43,248 nt of DNA from Acidimicrobiia bacterium (GTDB lineage: Bacteria; Actinomycetota; Acidimicrobiia; Spongiisociales; JAHEDJ01), in assembly GCA_029210695.1 (NCBI GenBank), contig JARGFH010000031.1:1-43248 (forward strand), given 5' to 3'. The notes under the pieces were generated by a model, which did not search any database, was not told the DNA's origin, and saw only the letters and a program-made list of their open reading frames with translations. The first letter of the stretch is position 1. Every line of letters starts with the position of its first letter. A program made the translations under genes and the position numbers. This document shows, piece after piece, positions 1 to 6,534 of the stretch.

Positions 1-131
1 GCGTAGTAACCATCAGATTGGCAGAGCCCTCCTAATCAACCGGGAACCCCTACACCCCGCTCAATTCCGAAGCGCCCCTTAACTTCGCCTTTGCTGGCTG
101 GGGATGCCCCCCTCCCCTCGAAGACTCGGGA

Positions 132-154
132 CTCCCCCCACTGTGTGGGGGGAG
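132..154. other. GC-rich perfect hairpin downstream of the minus-strand gene pair
   Basis: A 10-bp perfect stem (132-141 with 145-154) closes on a 3-base TGT loop. It lies about 30 bp past the stop of the minus-strand propeller gene, so it could end that transcript. No T-run follows on the minus strand, so a classical intrinsic terminator is not proven. The rest of 1-185 shows no convincing gene. Confidence 0.5.
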
Positions 155-185
155 AACGCGGTGTTCGGCTTTGCTTGGCGGCCGG

Positions 186-920
186 TTACTTGCTCGGGTC
201 CCAGGTTCCTTCCGTGTAGCCGGGGATGAACCAGGAGGCCGGCGACCAGTTGTCCGAGTTATCGACGAGGATGCGGGGGTTCGGGTCGCCTTGAGCGGCG
301 AGGATGAGCACCCGTCCCTCGGAGTCTTGCACGAGGAGCCACTCTCCGTCTGGCGACCAGGTCGCCTGGTTGAACGAGTAGTCCTTCGGGCCCTCGACTT
401 CCAGGACCGTGCGATCGACACCGGTCGGGCTCTGCACCACAACGCGCGGTGTGCCGGGATCGAACTCCGTGTAGATCTCCGAACCATCGGGAGCGGTGTA
501 GAGGACCCGGCCGACGGGATCCCGCGGGGTTACCGTCTGATCGACCGATATCCGGTTGAGCGTTGTTCCGGTTTCGGGATCGATTACCCGGAACGTCTGC
601 GACTCACCTCGAAATTCCTGCACCAGCAGCATTCCCTCCGGCGTCCAACCCGGCAGAGGATCGGCGAATCCGATGTTGTTGTCACACAGCACCTCATGCG
701 GTGCTTCACCGCCGGCTGCATCGACCGTCCAGATGCATAGATCGCCGTTGTCCCATTGGCTGAAGGCCACGGTGCCGGGGATCGAGGGGTCCGGCTCGTC
801 CACCAGCGAAGCAAACGTTGGAAGCGGGATGATCGCGAAAGCCAGTACCAGTCCGACGACAACTCCGATTACGACCACCGACGCAATAACCGAAATCCAG
901 ACCTTGCGTGAGTCGGTCAT
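186..920 (-). CDS. Membrane-anchored TolB-like (PD40/WD40-type) propeller protein
   Basis: The protein has 244 residues. Residues about 7-32 form one hydrophobic segment (valine/isoleucine-rich), which looks like an N-terminal anchor or uncleaved signal, so the rest is probably outside the membrane. The remainder carries repeated motifs typical of TolB/PD40 beta-propeller blades, such as a WSPDGEWLLV stretch near residue 190 and W-x-P-x-G turns. At 244 residues it is too short for a full six-bladed TolB propeller. Its ATG overlaps the stop of the upstream DUF2157 gene by 4 bp (917-920), so the two are probably co-translated. Function is unknown; a link to the translation genes is not implied. 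Confidence 0.75.
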   Translation of the reverse strand: MTDSRKVWISVIASVVVIGVVVGLVLAFAIIPLPTFASLVDEPDPSIPGTVAFSQWDNGDLCIWTVDAAGGEAPHEVLCDNNIGFADPLPGWTPEGMLLVQEFRGESQTFRVIDPETGTTLNRISVDQTVTPRDPVGRVLYTAPDGSEIYTEFDPGTPRVVVQSPTGVDRTVLEVEGPKDYSFNQATWSPDGEWLLVQDSEGRVLILAAQGDPNPRILVDNSDNWSPASWFIPGYTEGTWDPSK

Positions 921-1885
921 GATGTCAACTCCTCCGGTTCATGGTCGGCCTCAGCGATGTCTTCCTTGATCTCACCCATCAGCCGCGCCAGCGCCACCGC
1001 GCCGCCGATCAGTGCTGCGCCGGAGAGGAGCAGTGCCACCGGCGCTCCGAGTGAATCCCCGAAGAAGTGGAACACCACCTGCGGAACGAAGATGAACACT
1101 CCGGCTGCACCGAGTCCGAGGAGCACGATCTGGCGTAGCGTGACGCTGGCCACGATCAGGGCTCCCGCCACCACCACGCCGAGGAGCAGAGGCCAGCCCT
1201 CTCCTGCAAACGACAACAGCTGAACGCCGAACAGCGAAGCGGTTCCCCCCAGCGCGTAGCCGGTGATCATCGGGCGGATCGCCGTACCCCAGGTGAGGAA
1301 CAGCCAGGCGGTCCCTACTGCCCACATCGTGATTCCGAAGAACTCGTCGGGCCACTCGAGCAATGCCACCGCCGGCACAGTCGCAGCCAGCACCGCAGCA
1401 AAGAACGCCAGTTGTTGAAGGCTCATGGTTCGGATCCGCCACAGGAAGAAGCCGAGGACACCGGCAACCAGGGCCCCCAGCGTCATCGACGCTTCGTCTA
1501 TCCAATCGAAACCGTCGGCAGACAGAATGCCGAATGTGAAGCCCGTGCCGACCACGGCGAACAACCACAAAAACCCGGCCAAGCGTCGGATCGCCACGAG
1601 GGGCGAATCGCGCAACATCCAGCCGGCAATGAGCAAACCAAGCGTCACGGTGCCGAGCAGAGCCAACCGGCCCCACAGCTCGAGGTCCGCCCAGAACTCC
1701 TGGGCGAGAATCAGCACTGCAATCACGGCCAGCGCTCCACCGAGGTAGCCGAGCGCTTCCACGATCAGTGGAATCCGGCGCTCCGGTGCGGCGGTTCGTG
1801 ACGCTTCAAATGTCCGGATTCGGGATGCTTGATCGTCGGTGATGAATCCGGCTTTCACCCAACGAGACAGTTGTTCTGACAGCAT
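917..1885 (-). CDS. DUF2157-family multi-pass membrane protein
   Basis: The protein has 322 residues. Residues 1-45 form a soluble N-terminal part (LSRWVKAGFITDDQASRI) typical of the DUF2157 domain, in which a short helix-rich cap precedes a membrane array. From about residue 45 to 305 there are roughly ten hydrophobic segments. The acidic tail (EADHEPEELTS) is probably cytoplasmic. The gene overlaps the downstream propeller gene by ATGA, forming a two-gene minus-strand operon. The biochemical role of DUF2157 is not established; nothing here specifies a substrate. Confidence 0.8.
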   Translation of the reverse strand: MLSEQLSRWVKAGFITDDQASRIRTFEASRTAAPERRIPLIVEALGYLGGALAVIAVLILAQEFWADLELWGRLALLGTVTLGLLIAGWMLRDSPLVAIRRLAGFLWLFAVVGTGFTFGILSADGFDWIDEASMTLGALVAGVLGFFLWRIRTMSLQQLAFFAAVLAATVPAVALLEWPDEFFGITMWAVGTAWLFLTWGTAIRPMITGYALGGTASLFGVQLLSFAGEGWPLLLGVVVAGALIVASVTLRQIVLLGLGAAGVFIFVPQVVFHFFGDSLGAPVALLLSGAALIGGAVALARLMGEIKEDIAEADHEPEELTS

Positions 1886-2030
1886 GTCTGCCTCCTATTC
1901 ACCTTCATCATCCCGCATACCAGCTCCCAGGACATCAGGGGCCGACCCTCACCGTCCCTCAGGGATCTCAGGGTCGTGCCACATGGTTCAGAGTGCTTCG
2001 TGCGGCTTTGCTCGAGCCTCGCCTTCCCGG

Positions 2031-2060
2031 TTACGGCCAATCGGCATCATTGGCTAATCT
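2031..2060 (+). promoter_or_regulatory. Candidate promoter for the tRNA-Tyr / tRNA-Thr / tRNA-Met / tuf unit
   Basis: A TAATCT box (2055-2060) lies 18 bp after TTACGG (2031-2036), about 33 bp before the tRNA-Tyr 5' end. The space between the boxes holds a 6-bp inverted repeat, GCCAAT (2036-2041) and ATTGGC (2049-2054), which might be an operator. The -10 box is good and the -35 match is only fair. Confidence 0.4.
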
Positions 2061-2092
2061 ATCGACGAGCCCGGCCCACGCCGGGCTTTGAT

Positions 2093-2174
2093 GCCGGGAT
2101 GCCCGAGCGGCCAAAGGGAGCAGACTGTAAATCTGCCGGCAATGCCTTCGGAGGTTCAAATCCTTCTCCCGGCA
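2093..2174 (+). tRNA. tRNA-Tyr (anticodon GTA)
   Basis: A class II tRNA. The acceptor stem GCCGGGA (2093-2099) pairs with TCCCGGC (2167-2173), with discriminator A at 2174. The anticodon stem-loop CAGA-CTGTAAA-TCTG gives GTA, followed by a long variable arm and a GTTCAAAT T-loop. No CCA is encoded. It is the first gene of the tRNA-tuf cluster. Confidence 0.95.
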
Positions 2175-2219
2175 CAGCAACGTTTACAATCCATGAGCAA
2201 CGGTCCTTGAGTACAGGCC

Positions 2220-2240
2220 GAGAAGTGCTTCGCACTTCTC
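2220..2240 (+). other. Spacer hairpin with a three-base loop between tRNA-Tyr and tRNA-Thr
   Basis: GAGAAGTGC (2220-2228) and GCACTTCTC (2232-2240) form a perfect 9-bp stem with the loop TTC. It could guide tRNA precursor processing; this is inference. Confidence 0.6.
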
Positions 2241-2245
2241 AAACG

Positions 2246-2269
2246 TGCCTGGGCCTAAGGGCCCAGGCA
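2246..2269 (+). other. Second spacer hairpin just before tRNA-Thr
   Basis: TGCCTGGGC (2246-2254) pairs perfectly with GCCCAGGCA (2261-2269) around a 6-base loop. It ends one base before the tRNA-Thr 5' end, so it may shape processing of the precursor. Confidence 0.6.
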
Positions 2270-2270
2270 T

Positions 2271-2343
2271 GCCCCCTTAGCTCAGCTGGCAGAGCGCCTC
2301 CATGGTAAGGAGGAGGTCTCCGGTTCGAATCCGGAAGGGGGCT
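2271..2343 (+). tRNA. tRNA-Thr (anticodon GGT)
   Basis: The acceptor stem GCCCCCT (2271-2277) pairs with AGGGGGC (2336-2342), with discriminator T at 2343. The anticodon arm CCTCC-ATGGTAA-GGAGG gives GGT. D-loop (AGCTCAGCTGGCAGAGC) and T-loop (GGTTCGAATCC) are canonical. No CCA is encoded. Confidence 0.96.
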
Positions 2344-2349
2344 CGGTAG

Positions 2350-2370
2350 GCGGTGAGCGCAGCTCACCGC
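2350..2370 (+). other. Three-base-loop hairpin after tRNA-Thr
   Basis: GCGGTGAGC (2350-2358) pairs perfectly with GCTCACCGC (2362-2370) across a GCA loop. It directly precedes the heptamer repeat at 2372. Confidence 0.6.
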
Positions 2371-2371
2371 G

Positions 2372-2406
2372 GTACCAGGTACGAGGCACCAAGTGCCAAG
2401 TACCAA
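2372..2406 (+). repeat. Heptamer repeat array H1 (GTACCAA type, 5 units)
   Basis: Five consecutive 7-bp units in perfect phase: GTACCAG, GTACGAG, GCACCAA, GTGCCAA, GTACCAA. It lies in the spacer between tRNA-Thr and tRNA-Met. The period is exact although the unit sequence drifts. Confidence 0.75.
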
Positions 2407-2426
2407 AGGAAGAGGGCGAAGCTGGT

Positions 2427-2469
2427 GCGGTTGGCATCGCCAACCGCCAACGGCTTGCGTAGCAAGCCG
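2427..2469 (+). other. Pair of three-base-loop hairpins before tRNA-Met
   Basis: GCGGTTGGC (2427-2435) pairs with GCCAACCGC (2439-2447) around ATC. CGGCTTGC (2451-2458) pairs with GCAAGCCG (2462-2469) around GTA. Both stems are perfect. They end 5 bases before the tRNA-Met 5' end. Confidence 0.6.
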
Positions 2470-2473
2470 CGGA

Positions 2474-2550
2474 GGCGGCGTAGCTCAGTCGGTAAGAGCG
2501 CTCGACTCATAATCGAGAGGTCGGCAGTTCAAGTCTGCCCGCCGCTACCA
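2474..2550 (+). tRNA. tRNA-Met, elongator (anticodon CAT), with encoded CCA
   Basis: The acceptor stem GGCGGCG (2474-2480) pairs with CGCCGCT (2540-2546), with a G-U at the first pair and discriminator A at 2547. The anticodon arm CTCGA-CTCATAA-TCGAG gives CAT. CCA is encoded at 2548-2550, unlike the other three tRNAs here. The anticodon stem lacks the three G-C pairs of an initiator and the first acceptor pair is not C-A, so it is not tRNA-fMet. A lysidine-modified Ile-CAT tRNA cannot be fully excluded. Confidence 0.9.
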
Positions 2551-2579
2551 AGTGAAGAACAGTACAAGGAGAGAATCCC

Positions 2580-3776
2580 ATGGGTAAGGCGAAGTTTGAG
2601 CGGACGAAGCCGCATGTGAATGTGGGGACGATGGGTCATATTGATCATGGGAAGACGACGTTGACGGCTGCGATTACGAAGGTGTTGTCGGAGTCTGGGG
2701 TTGGTGGGGCGACGGCGTTTACGGCGTTTGATGATATTGATAAGGCGCCGGAGGAGCGTGAGCGGGGTATCACGATTTCGATTGCTCATGTGGAGTATGA
2801 GACGGCGAATCGTCATTATGCGCATGTGGATATGCCTGGTCATGCTGATTACATCAAGAACATGATTACGGGTGCTGCGCAGATTGATGGGGCGATTTTG
2901 GTGGTGTCGGCGGCTGATGGTCCGATGCCGCAGACGCGTGAGCATGTGTTGTTGGCTCGTCAGGTTGGGGTTCCGTTCATTGTTGTGTATATGAATAAGA
3001 CGGACATGGTTGATGATGATGAGCTTCTTGATTTGGTTGAGTTGGAGGTTCGTGAGTTGTTGTCGGAGTATGAGTTTCCTGGTGATGAGTTGCCGGTGAT
3101 TCGTGGTTCGGCGTTGAAGGCGCTTGAGGGTGGGGATGAGGCTTCGGTTGCTTCGGTTATGGAGTTGATGGAGGCGGTTGATACGTATATTCCGGTGCCG
3201 GAGCGGGATACGGAGAAGCCGTTTCAGATGCCGATTGAGGATGTGTTCTCGATTACTGGTCGGGGGACGGTGGTGACTGGGAAGGTTGAGCAGGGGATTC
3301 TCAAGACGGGTACTGAGGTTGAGATTGTTGGGATTCGTCCGACGCGCAAAACGGTGGTGACCGGGGTTGAGATGTTCCGGAAGTTGTTGGATGAGGCTCG
3401 GGCGGGTGACAATGTTGGGTTGTTGTTGCGGGGGATTGGGAAGGATGATGTGGAGCGGGGTCAGGTGATTTGTATTCCTGGTTCGATTACTCCGCATACT
3501 GATTTTGAGGCGAATGTGTATGTGTTGACTCGGGATGAGGGTGGCCGGCATAACCCGTTTTTCCCTGGGTATCGGCCGCAGTTTTATTTCCGGACGACGG
3601 ATGTGACTGGGTCGGTGACGTTGCCTGAGGGTACTGAGATGGTGATGCCTGGTGATAACACGACGATGACGGTGGAGTTGATTAATCCGATTGCTATGCA
3701 TGAGGGTCGTGATTTCGCGATTCGTGAGGGTGGTCGGACGGTTGGTGCTGGTCGGGTCACCAAGATTCTGAAGTAA
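2580..3776 (+). CDS. tuf: Elongation factor Tu, copy 1
   Basis: The product is EF-Tu (398 residues), the GTPase that brings aminoacyl-tRNA to the ribosome. The G1 P-loop (GHIDHGKT) is near residue 19, the G3 DMPGH box near residue 84, and the NKTD box near residue 139; domains 2 and 3 follow. The ATG is preceded by AAGGAG (2566-2571). It lies directly behind three tRNAs, as E. coli tufB does. The gene appears base-identical to the second copy at 24891. Its codon use is extreme: nearly all third positions are G or T, with a couple of dozen C-ending codons and only one A-ending sense codon found (AAA at 3348). Neighbouring genes favour C and G. Confidence 0.98.
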   Translation: MGKAKFERTKPHVNVGTMGHIDHGKTTLTAAITKVLSESGVGGATAFTAFDDIDKAPEERERGITISIAHVEYETANRHYAHVDMPGHADYIKNMITGAAQIDGAILVVSAADGPMPQTREHVLLARQVGVPFIVVYMNKTDMVDDDELLDLVELEVRELLSEYEFPGDELPVIRGSALKALEGGDEASVASVMELMEAVDTYIPVPERDTEKPFQMPIEDVFSITGRGTVVTGKVEQGILKTGTEVEIVGIRPTRKTVVTGVEMFRKLLDEARAGDNVGLLLRGIGKDDVERGQVICIPGSITPHTDFEANVYVLTRDEGGRHNPFFPGYRPQFYFRTTDVTGSVTLPEGTEMVMPGDNTTMTVELINPIAMHEGRDFAIREGGRTVGAGRVTKILK

Positions 3777-3782
3777 GTGACC

Positions 3783-3804
3783 GGACGGGTCTGGTGGCCC
3801 GTCC
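3783..3804 (+). terminator. Hairpin after tuf copy 1 (weak terminator or processing site)
   Basis: GGACGGG (3783-3789) pairs with CCCGTCC (3798-3804) with an 8-base loop. No T-run follows, so it may only attenuate or stabilise the tuf mRNA. The same hairpin follows tuf copy 2 at 26094-26115. Confidence 0.5.
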
Positions 3805-3808
3805 GCTC

Positions 3809-3836
3809 GTACCGGGTACTGGGTACTGGGTACCGC
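3809..3836 (+). repeat. Heptamer repeat array H2 (GTACTGG type, 4 units)
   Basis: GTACCGG, GTACTGG, GTACTGG, GTACCGC in perfect 7-bp phase. It lies between tuf copy 1 and rpmG and belongs to the shared tuf repeat. Confidence 0.75.
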
Positions 3837-3862
3837 GAACGAGTGAAGCGAGAGAGCAAACA

Positions 3863-4024
3863 ATGCCAAGTGACAAGAGACCGGCCATCACGCTGGCTTG
3901 CGACGAATGTAAGCGTCGCAACTATGTGACGGTGAAGAGCAAATCGAACACCCGTGAGCGGCTGGCGCTCAAGAAGTACTGCCGCTGGTGCGGATCGCAC
4001 ACGCTGCATCGCGAACATCGCTGA
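3863..4024 (+). CDS. rpmG: 50S ribosomal protein L33
   Basis: L33 of the large subunit, 53 residues, normal for the family. Two zinc-type CxxC pairs (CDEC near residue 13 and CRWC near residue 40) mark the zinc-binding form. I chose the ATG at 3863 because it gives the canonical short protein; an upstream in-frame extension would read through the repeat. The purine-rich GAGAGAGCAAAC before it is a weak ribosome binding site. The order tuf-rpmG-dehydratase-tRNA-Trp-secE-nusG resembles the actinobacterial rpmG-had-secE region. Confidence 0.95.
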   Translation: MPSDKRPAITLACDECKRRNYVTVKSKSNTRERLALKKYCRWCGSHTLHREHR

Positions 4025-4167
4025 ACACGGGGCACGACCCCGACCCGCGGTGCTAGTTTGGCCGCAGGATTCCGCGGGCGGAACAAGCGGGGCCTGATTG
4101 AAGAAGGCGGGCGACATGCCTGCCTTCTTCGCGTCCGGTCGGGTGCAGGGAACTCCTCAGCGTCCAG

Positions 4168-4195
4168 GTGCCAAGTCCGAAGTACCGGGTACCCT
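4168..4195 (+). repeat. Heptamer repeat array H3 (GTACCGG type, 4 units)
   Basis: GTGCCAA, GTCCGAA, GTACCGG, GTACCCT in 7-bp phase, ending 8 bp before the preferred start of the dehydratase gene. It probably lies in that gene's 5' untranslated region. Confidence 0.65.
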
Positions 4196-4203
4196 CTTGG
4201 CCC

Positions 4204-5046
4204 ATGGGCATGGAAGAACTCCAGGGACGCGTATACCGGCGAAAGTTTCGGGCGGATCGTTCGACGATCTCGGCGTTCATCGAGGCGACCGGCGATGATC
4301 CTGCCCGCTGGCCGAACATCGCCCCACCGGGGCTGGCCGCCGCCGCGGTCTTCGCCGTCGCCCCGGCCTTTCTCTTCGACCCGGATGTCGGCGAGTTCTC
4401 GCGGATCCTTATTCATGCCGACCAAACATTCCGGTGGCTCGCTCCATGGGAGACCGGAGCCGACTACGCCGTCACCGGGACCGTCGATCGGGTGCGCATG
4501 CGAGGCGGAGCGGCGTGGGTGACCTTCTCGGTTGGAGTGGTAGCCGCAGGCAACCGGGTCCTCGATTCCACCTCAACGTTTGTCATGTCGGACCAGCGCC
4601 CCGACTCCGAGGTAGCGGAGCGAAACGAACCCGGTCCTCTCGAACGGGCAGACGAGATCCGTCCGGTTTCCTATCCATCCAGCGGGGAGTTGCCCGAAAC
4701 CGTCCGCTCGGCGAGCCGAGCCGATCTGATCCGGTACGCGGCTGCCAGTCGCGACTTCAATCCATTGCACTGGGATCACGAGACTGCCCGCAATGCCGGT
4801 CTGCCAGGCGTAGTGGTGCACGGCTTGCTCATGGCATCGTGGATGCTGCAAACCGCGACGGCGATCGTATTCCCGTCCGCTGGGCGGCCGATCCACGCCG
4901 CCAAGTTCAGGTTCCGCAACCCGCTCTTCCCCGGAGAAGCAGCTTCGATCACCGGTGCAATCGGCGCCGCACCGGGCCCGGTCAGTCTCGAACTCACATC
5001 CAATTCGGGACCGCTGGTCGGCGGCCTGATCACGGTGGAGCGGTAA
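4204..5046 (+). CDS. Fused double hot-dog MaoC/HadAB-like dehydratase
   Basis: The protein has 280 residues and two hot-dog folds. The N-terminal half (about 1-135) resembles the FAS1-type dehydratase domain of HadA. The C-terminal half (about 150-280) is MaoC-like, with the hydratase-2 motif around DFNPLH: Asp and His there are the expected catalytic dyad, and GVVVHG follows. In Mycobacterium separate hadA-hadB-hadC genes lie between rpmG and tRNA-Trp/secE and dehydrate 3-hydroxyacyl-ACP; here one gene seems to combine the two halves. The acyl substrate is not shown by the sequence. The start is uncertain: ATG at 4204 or 4210 avoids the heptamer repeat, and no clear Shine-Dalgarno is seen. 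Confidence 0.82.
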   Translation: MGMEELQGRVYRRKFRADRSTISAFIEATGDDPARWPNIAPPGLAAAAVFAVAPAFLFDPDVGEFSRILIHADQTFRWLAPWETGADYAVTGTVDRVRMRGGAAWVTFSVGVVAAGNRVLDSTSTFVMSDQRPDSEVAERNEPGPLERADEIRPVSYPSSGELPETVRSASRADLIRYAAASRDFNPLHWDHETARNAGLPGVVVHGLLMASWMLQTATAIVFPSAGRPIHAAKFRFRNPLFPGEAASITGAIGAAPGPVSLELTSNSGPLVGGLITVER

Positions 5047-5050
5047 CCCG

Positions 5051-5617
5051 ATGGAGAATCCAGAAGTCGAACCCGTCGACGAAGCACAGCTGATTCGGAC
5101 GGCTCAGGTCGGCGACAGAAGCGCATTCGAAGAACTGGTTCGAAGACATCAACACGGAGTATTCACCTTGGCTCTGCGACTGGTAAACGATCGGGAGTTG
5201 GCAGCAGACGTCACCCAGGATGCGTTCATCCGGGCCTGGCGCGGACTGCCGCGCTTCCGGGGTGATGCCGCCTTCAAGACATGGATTCATCGGATCACGG
5301 TGAACGCCGCATGGTCGATGAAGAAGCGCACCGGTCGCCACCTGGCCGTTCCTCTCGAGGGTGCTCCCCAGATCGCAGACAAGACGCTGTCGGGCGACCT
5401 CGAGCGAGCAGGGGAGAACCTCGAACTTCGCCACCGCCTGCGGGCTGCACTCGATGAGCTACCGCGTCCCCAGCGCACGGTTGTGGTGCTCAAGGACATC
5501 TACGGTTGGTCGCACGGCGAAATTGCTGAGTCGTTGGGTATCACCGTCACCGCCGCCAAGGTCCGCCTGCATCGCGCCCATCATCGGCTCCGCCAACACC
5601 TCGAAGGTGAATCATGA
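5051..5617 (+). CDS. ECF-type RNA polymerase sigma factor
   Basis: The protein has 188 residues, normal for group 4 sigma factors. Region 2 (about 20-90) has the FEELVRRH start, the DVTQDAFIRAW core-binding helix and F-K-T-W-I-H-R. Region 4 (about 125-180) has the LPRPQRTVVVLKD and GWSHGEIAESLGIT helix-turn-helix that reads the -35 element. Regions 1.1 and 3 are absent. The gene overlaps the next by ATGA (5614-5617), and that gene encodes a zinc anti-sigma factor, so this is a coupled regulator pair. Its position inside the rpmG-secE cluster is unusual; its signal and targets cannot be told. Confidence 0.92.
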   Translation: MENPEVEPVDEAQLIRTAQVGDRSAFEELVRRHQHGVFTLALRLVNDRELAADVTQDAFIRAWRGLPRFRGDAAFKTWIHRITVNAAWSMKKRTGRHLAVPLEGAPQIADKTLSGDLERAGENLELRHRLRAALDELPRPQRTVVVLKDIYGWSHGEIAESLGITVTAAKVRLHRAHHRLRQHLEGES

Positions 5618-5961
5618 AGGGCATGCTCGCCCGGGAGTGCAAGCGGGTCAGAGGGCGGATCAGCGAAGTCGTGCTCGGCGATGAGCGGCTGTCGGTTGAG
5701 GACGAACGACATGCGGCGGCCTGCCTTTCTTGCCAGGCAGAGATTGCTCGCTACAGAGCCATCGACCGCGCTTTCATCGCTTTGCAGCAGGAGGTTGCCA
5801 TCGCCCCACCCGGGTTGGTGAGCAAGATCATGGCGGGGCTCGATCGCCCGCCCATCCCATGGTTTCGTCGCCCGGGCACCGTCTCGGTGTCGGCAATGTC
5901 GGCCGTTGCTGTGGCGACCACGGTGGCCCTCGCCATTCGTCGCCGCCAGGCAGCAGCTTGA
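5614..5961 (+). CDS. Zinc-binding anti-sigma factor, single-pass membrane protein
   Basis: The protein has 115 residues. An H-x3-C-x2-C motif (HAAACLSC, residues about 33-40) is the signature of zinc-containing anti-sigma (ZAS) domains. A hydrophobic segment near residues 92-109 precedes a short basic tail, so it probably sits in the inner membrane with the zinc domain inside. There is almost no extracytoplasmic part, so sensing must occur in or near the membrane or through a partner. Overlap with the sigma gene supports coupled synthesis and stoichiometric inhibition. Confidence 0.85.
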   Translation: MKGMLARECKRVRGRISEVVLGDERLSVEDERHAAACLSCQAEIARYRAIDRAFIALQQEVAIAPPGLVSKIMAGLDRPPIPWFRRPGTVSVSAMSAVAVATTVALAIRRRQAAA

Positions 5962-6013
5962 TGCCGGAGCCGGCCGGCACTCTCGGCGTACTCATGCCGG
6001 AATCCGGCCACAC

Positions 6014-6041
6014 GTTGTGCGATGTACGTAGTACGTTGTAC
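6014..6041 (+). repeat. Heptamer repeat array H4 (GTAGTAC type, 4 units)
   Basis: GTTGTGC, GATGTAC, GTAGTAC, GTTGTAC in exact 7-bp phase, in the spacer between the anti-sigma gene and tRNA-Trp. A small GGAGC-AAA-GCTCC hairpin follows. Confidence 0.65.
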
Positions 6042-6122
6042 ACGTGGAGCAAAGCTCCGCGGCCCGGCTTTACACTGGAGTCTGACGCTCCGTATACTTG
6101 CGCCACCGTCCGAACCCCCCAT

Positions 6123-6198
6123 AGGGGTGTAGCTCGAAGTTGGTTAGAGCGCCGGTCTCCAAAACCGGAGGTTGGGGGTTCGAGTCCCTCCACCCCTG
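6123..6198 (+). tRNA. tRNA-Trp (anticodon CCA)
   Basis: The acceptor stem AGGGGTG (6123-6129) pairs with CACCCCT (6191-6197), with discriminator G at 6198. The anticodon arm CCGGT-CTCCAAA-ACCGG gives CCA; the T-loop GGTTCGAGTCC is canonical. Its place just before secE is widely conserved. No CCA tail is encoded. Confidence 0.96.
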
Positions 6199-6226
6199 CT
6201 GAGAAACCCGAGGAACAAAGAAGATC

Positions 6227-6532
6227 ATGAACCGAGAGATGCGCCGGCTCCAAGAGGCCGAGGACCGACGAGCGAAGAAGCGGGGGCGCGCCCCGCAGAA
6301 GCGTCGACCCAAGCAGAGCACCGGCGAGAAGAAACCGCTCTGGAAACGTCTCGCGACGTTCCTCGGTGAAGTGAGGATCGAACTGCATCGGGTGTCCTGG
6401 CCGACCCGATCGCAGATGGTTGCGTTCACGTCCGTAACTCTGATCACCTCGACGGCCGTCACGCTCTATGTTTTCGGCCTCGACTTCGGCTTCGGCGAAG
6501 CGATTCTCTGGCTGCTCAAGCGAGGATCGTAA
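6227..6532 (+). CDS. secE: Preprotein translocase subunit SecE
   Basis: SecE stabilises SecY in the Sec translocon. The protein has 101 residues: a basic, arginine/lysine-rich cytoplasmic region (about 1-40), the conserved amphipathic helix with VRIELHRVSWPTRSQM, and one membrane helix (about 65-90). This is the short single-helix form. It sits between tRNA-Trp and nusG, whose start follows 2 bp after the stop. Confidence 0.95.
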   Translation: MNREMRRLQEAEDRRAKKRGRAPQKRRPKQSTGEKKPLWKRLATFLGEVRIELHRVSWPTRSQMVAFTSVTLITSTAVTLYVFGLDFGFGEAILWLLKRGS

Positions 6533-6534
6533 CA

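Larger units (their letters stand above)
2580..3859 (+). repeat. tuf direct repeat, copy 1 (1280 bp)
   Basis: The repeat begins exactly at the tuf ATG and runs 83 bp past the stop. It matches 24891-26170 at every base I compared except 3848 (G here, A at 26159). The shared tail includes a hairpin, a heptamer array and the purine-rich run upstream of the next start codon. Recurrent gene conversion between the copies is the likely cause. Confidence 0.92.

Noticed and set aside
50-487. Minus-strand open frame overlapping the propeller gene
   Set aside because: It is out of frame with the clear TolB-like protein, is serine/arginine-rich and runs through the GC-rich hairpin at 132-154.
2474-2550. 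Initiator tRNA
   Set aside because: No C1-A72 type mismatch and no run of three G-C pairs in the anticodon stem.
3783-3804. True intrinsic terminator after tuf copy 1
   Set aside because: There is no T-run, and the same hairpin lies between tuf copy 2 and rpsJ, which should be co-transcribed.
2529-3869. A 446-codon open frame antisense to tuf copy 1 (and a similar one opposite copy 2)
   Set aside because: It follows from the G/T third positions of tuf: the antisense codons begin with A or C, so stops (which begin with T) hardly occur. The translation is low-complexity (Arg, His, Asn, Ile, Leu) and matches no family.
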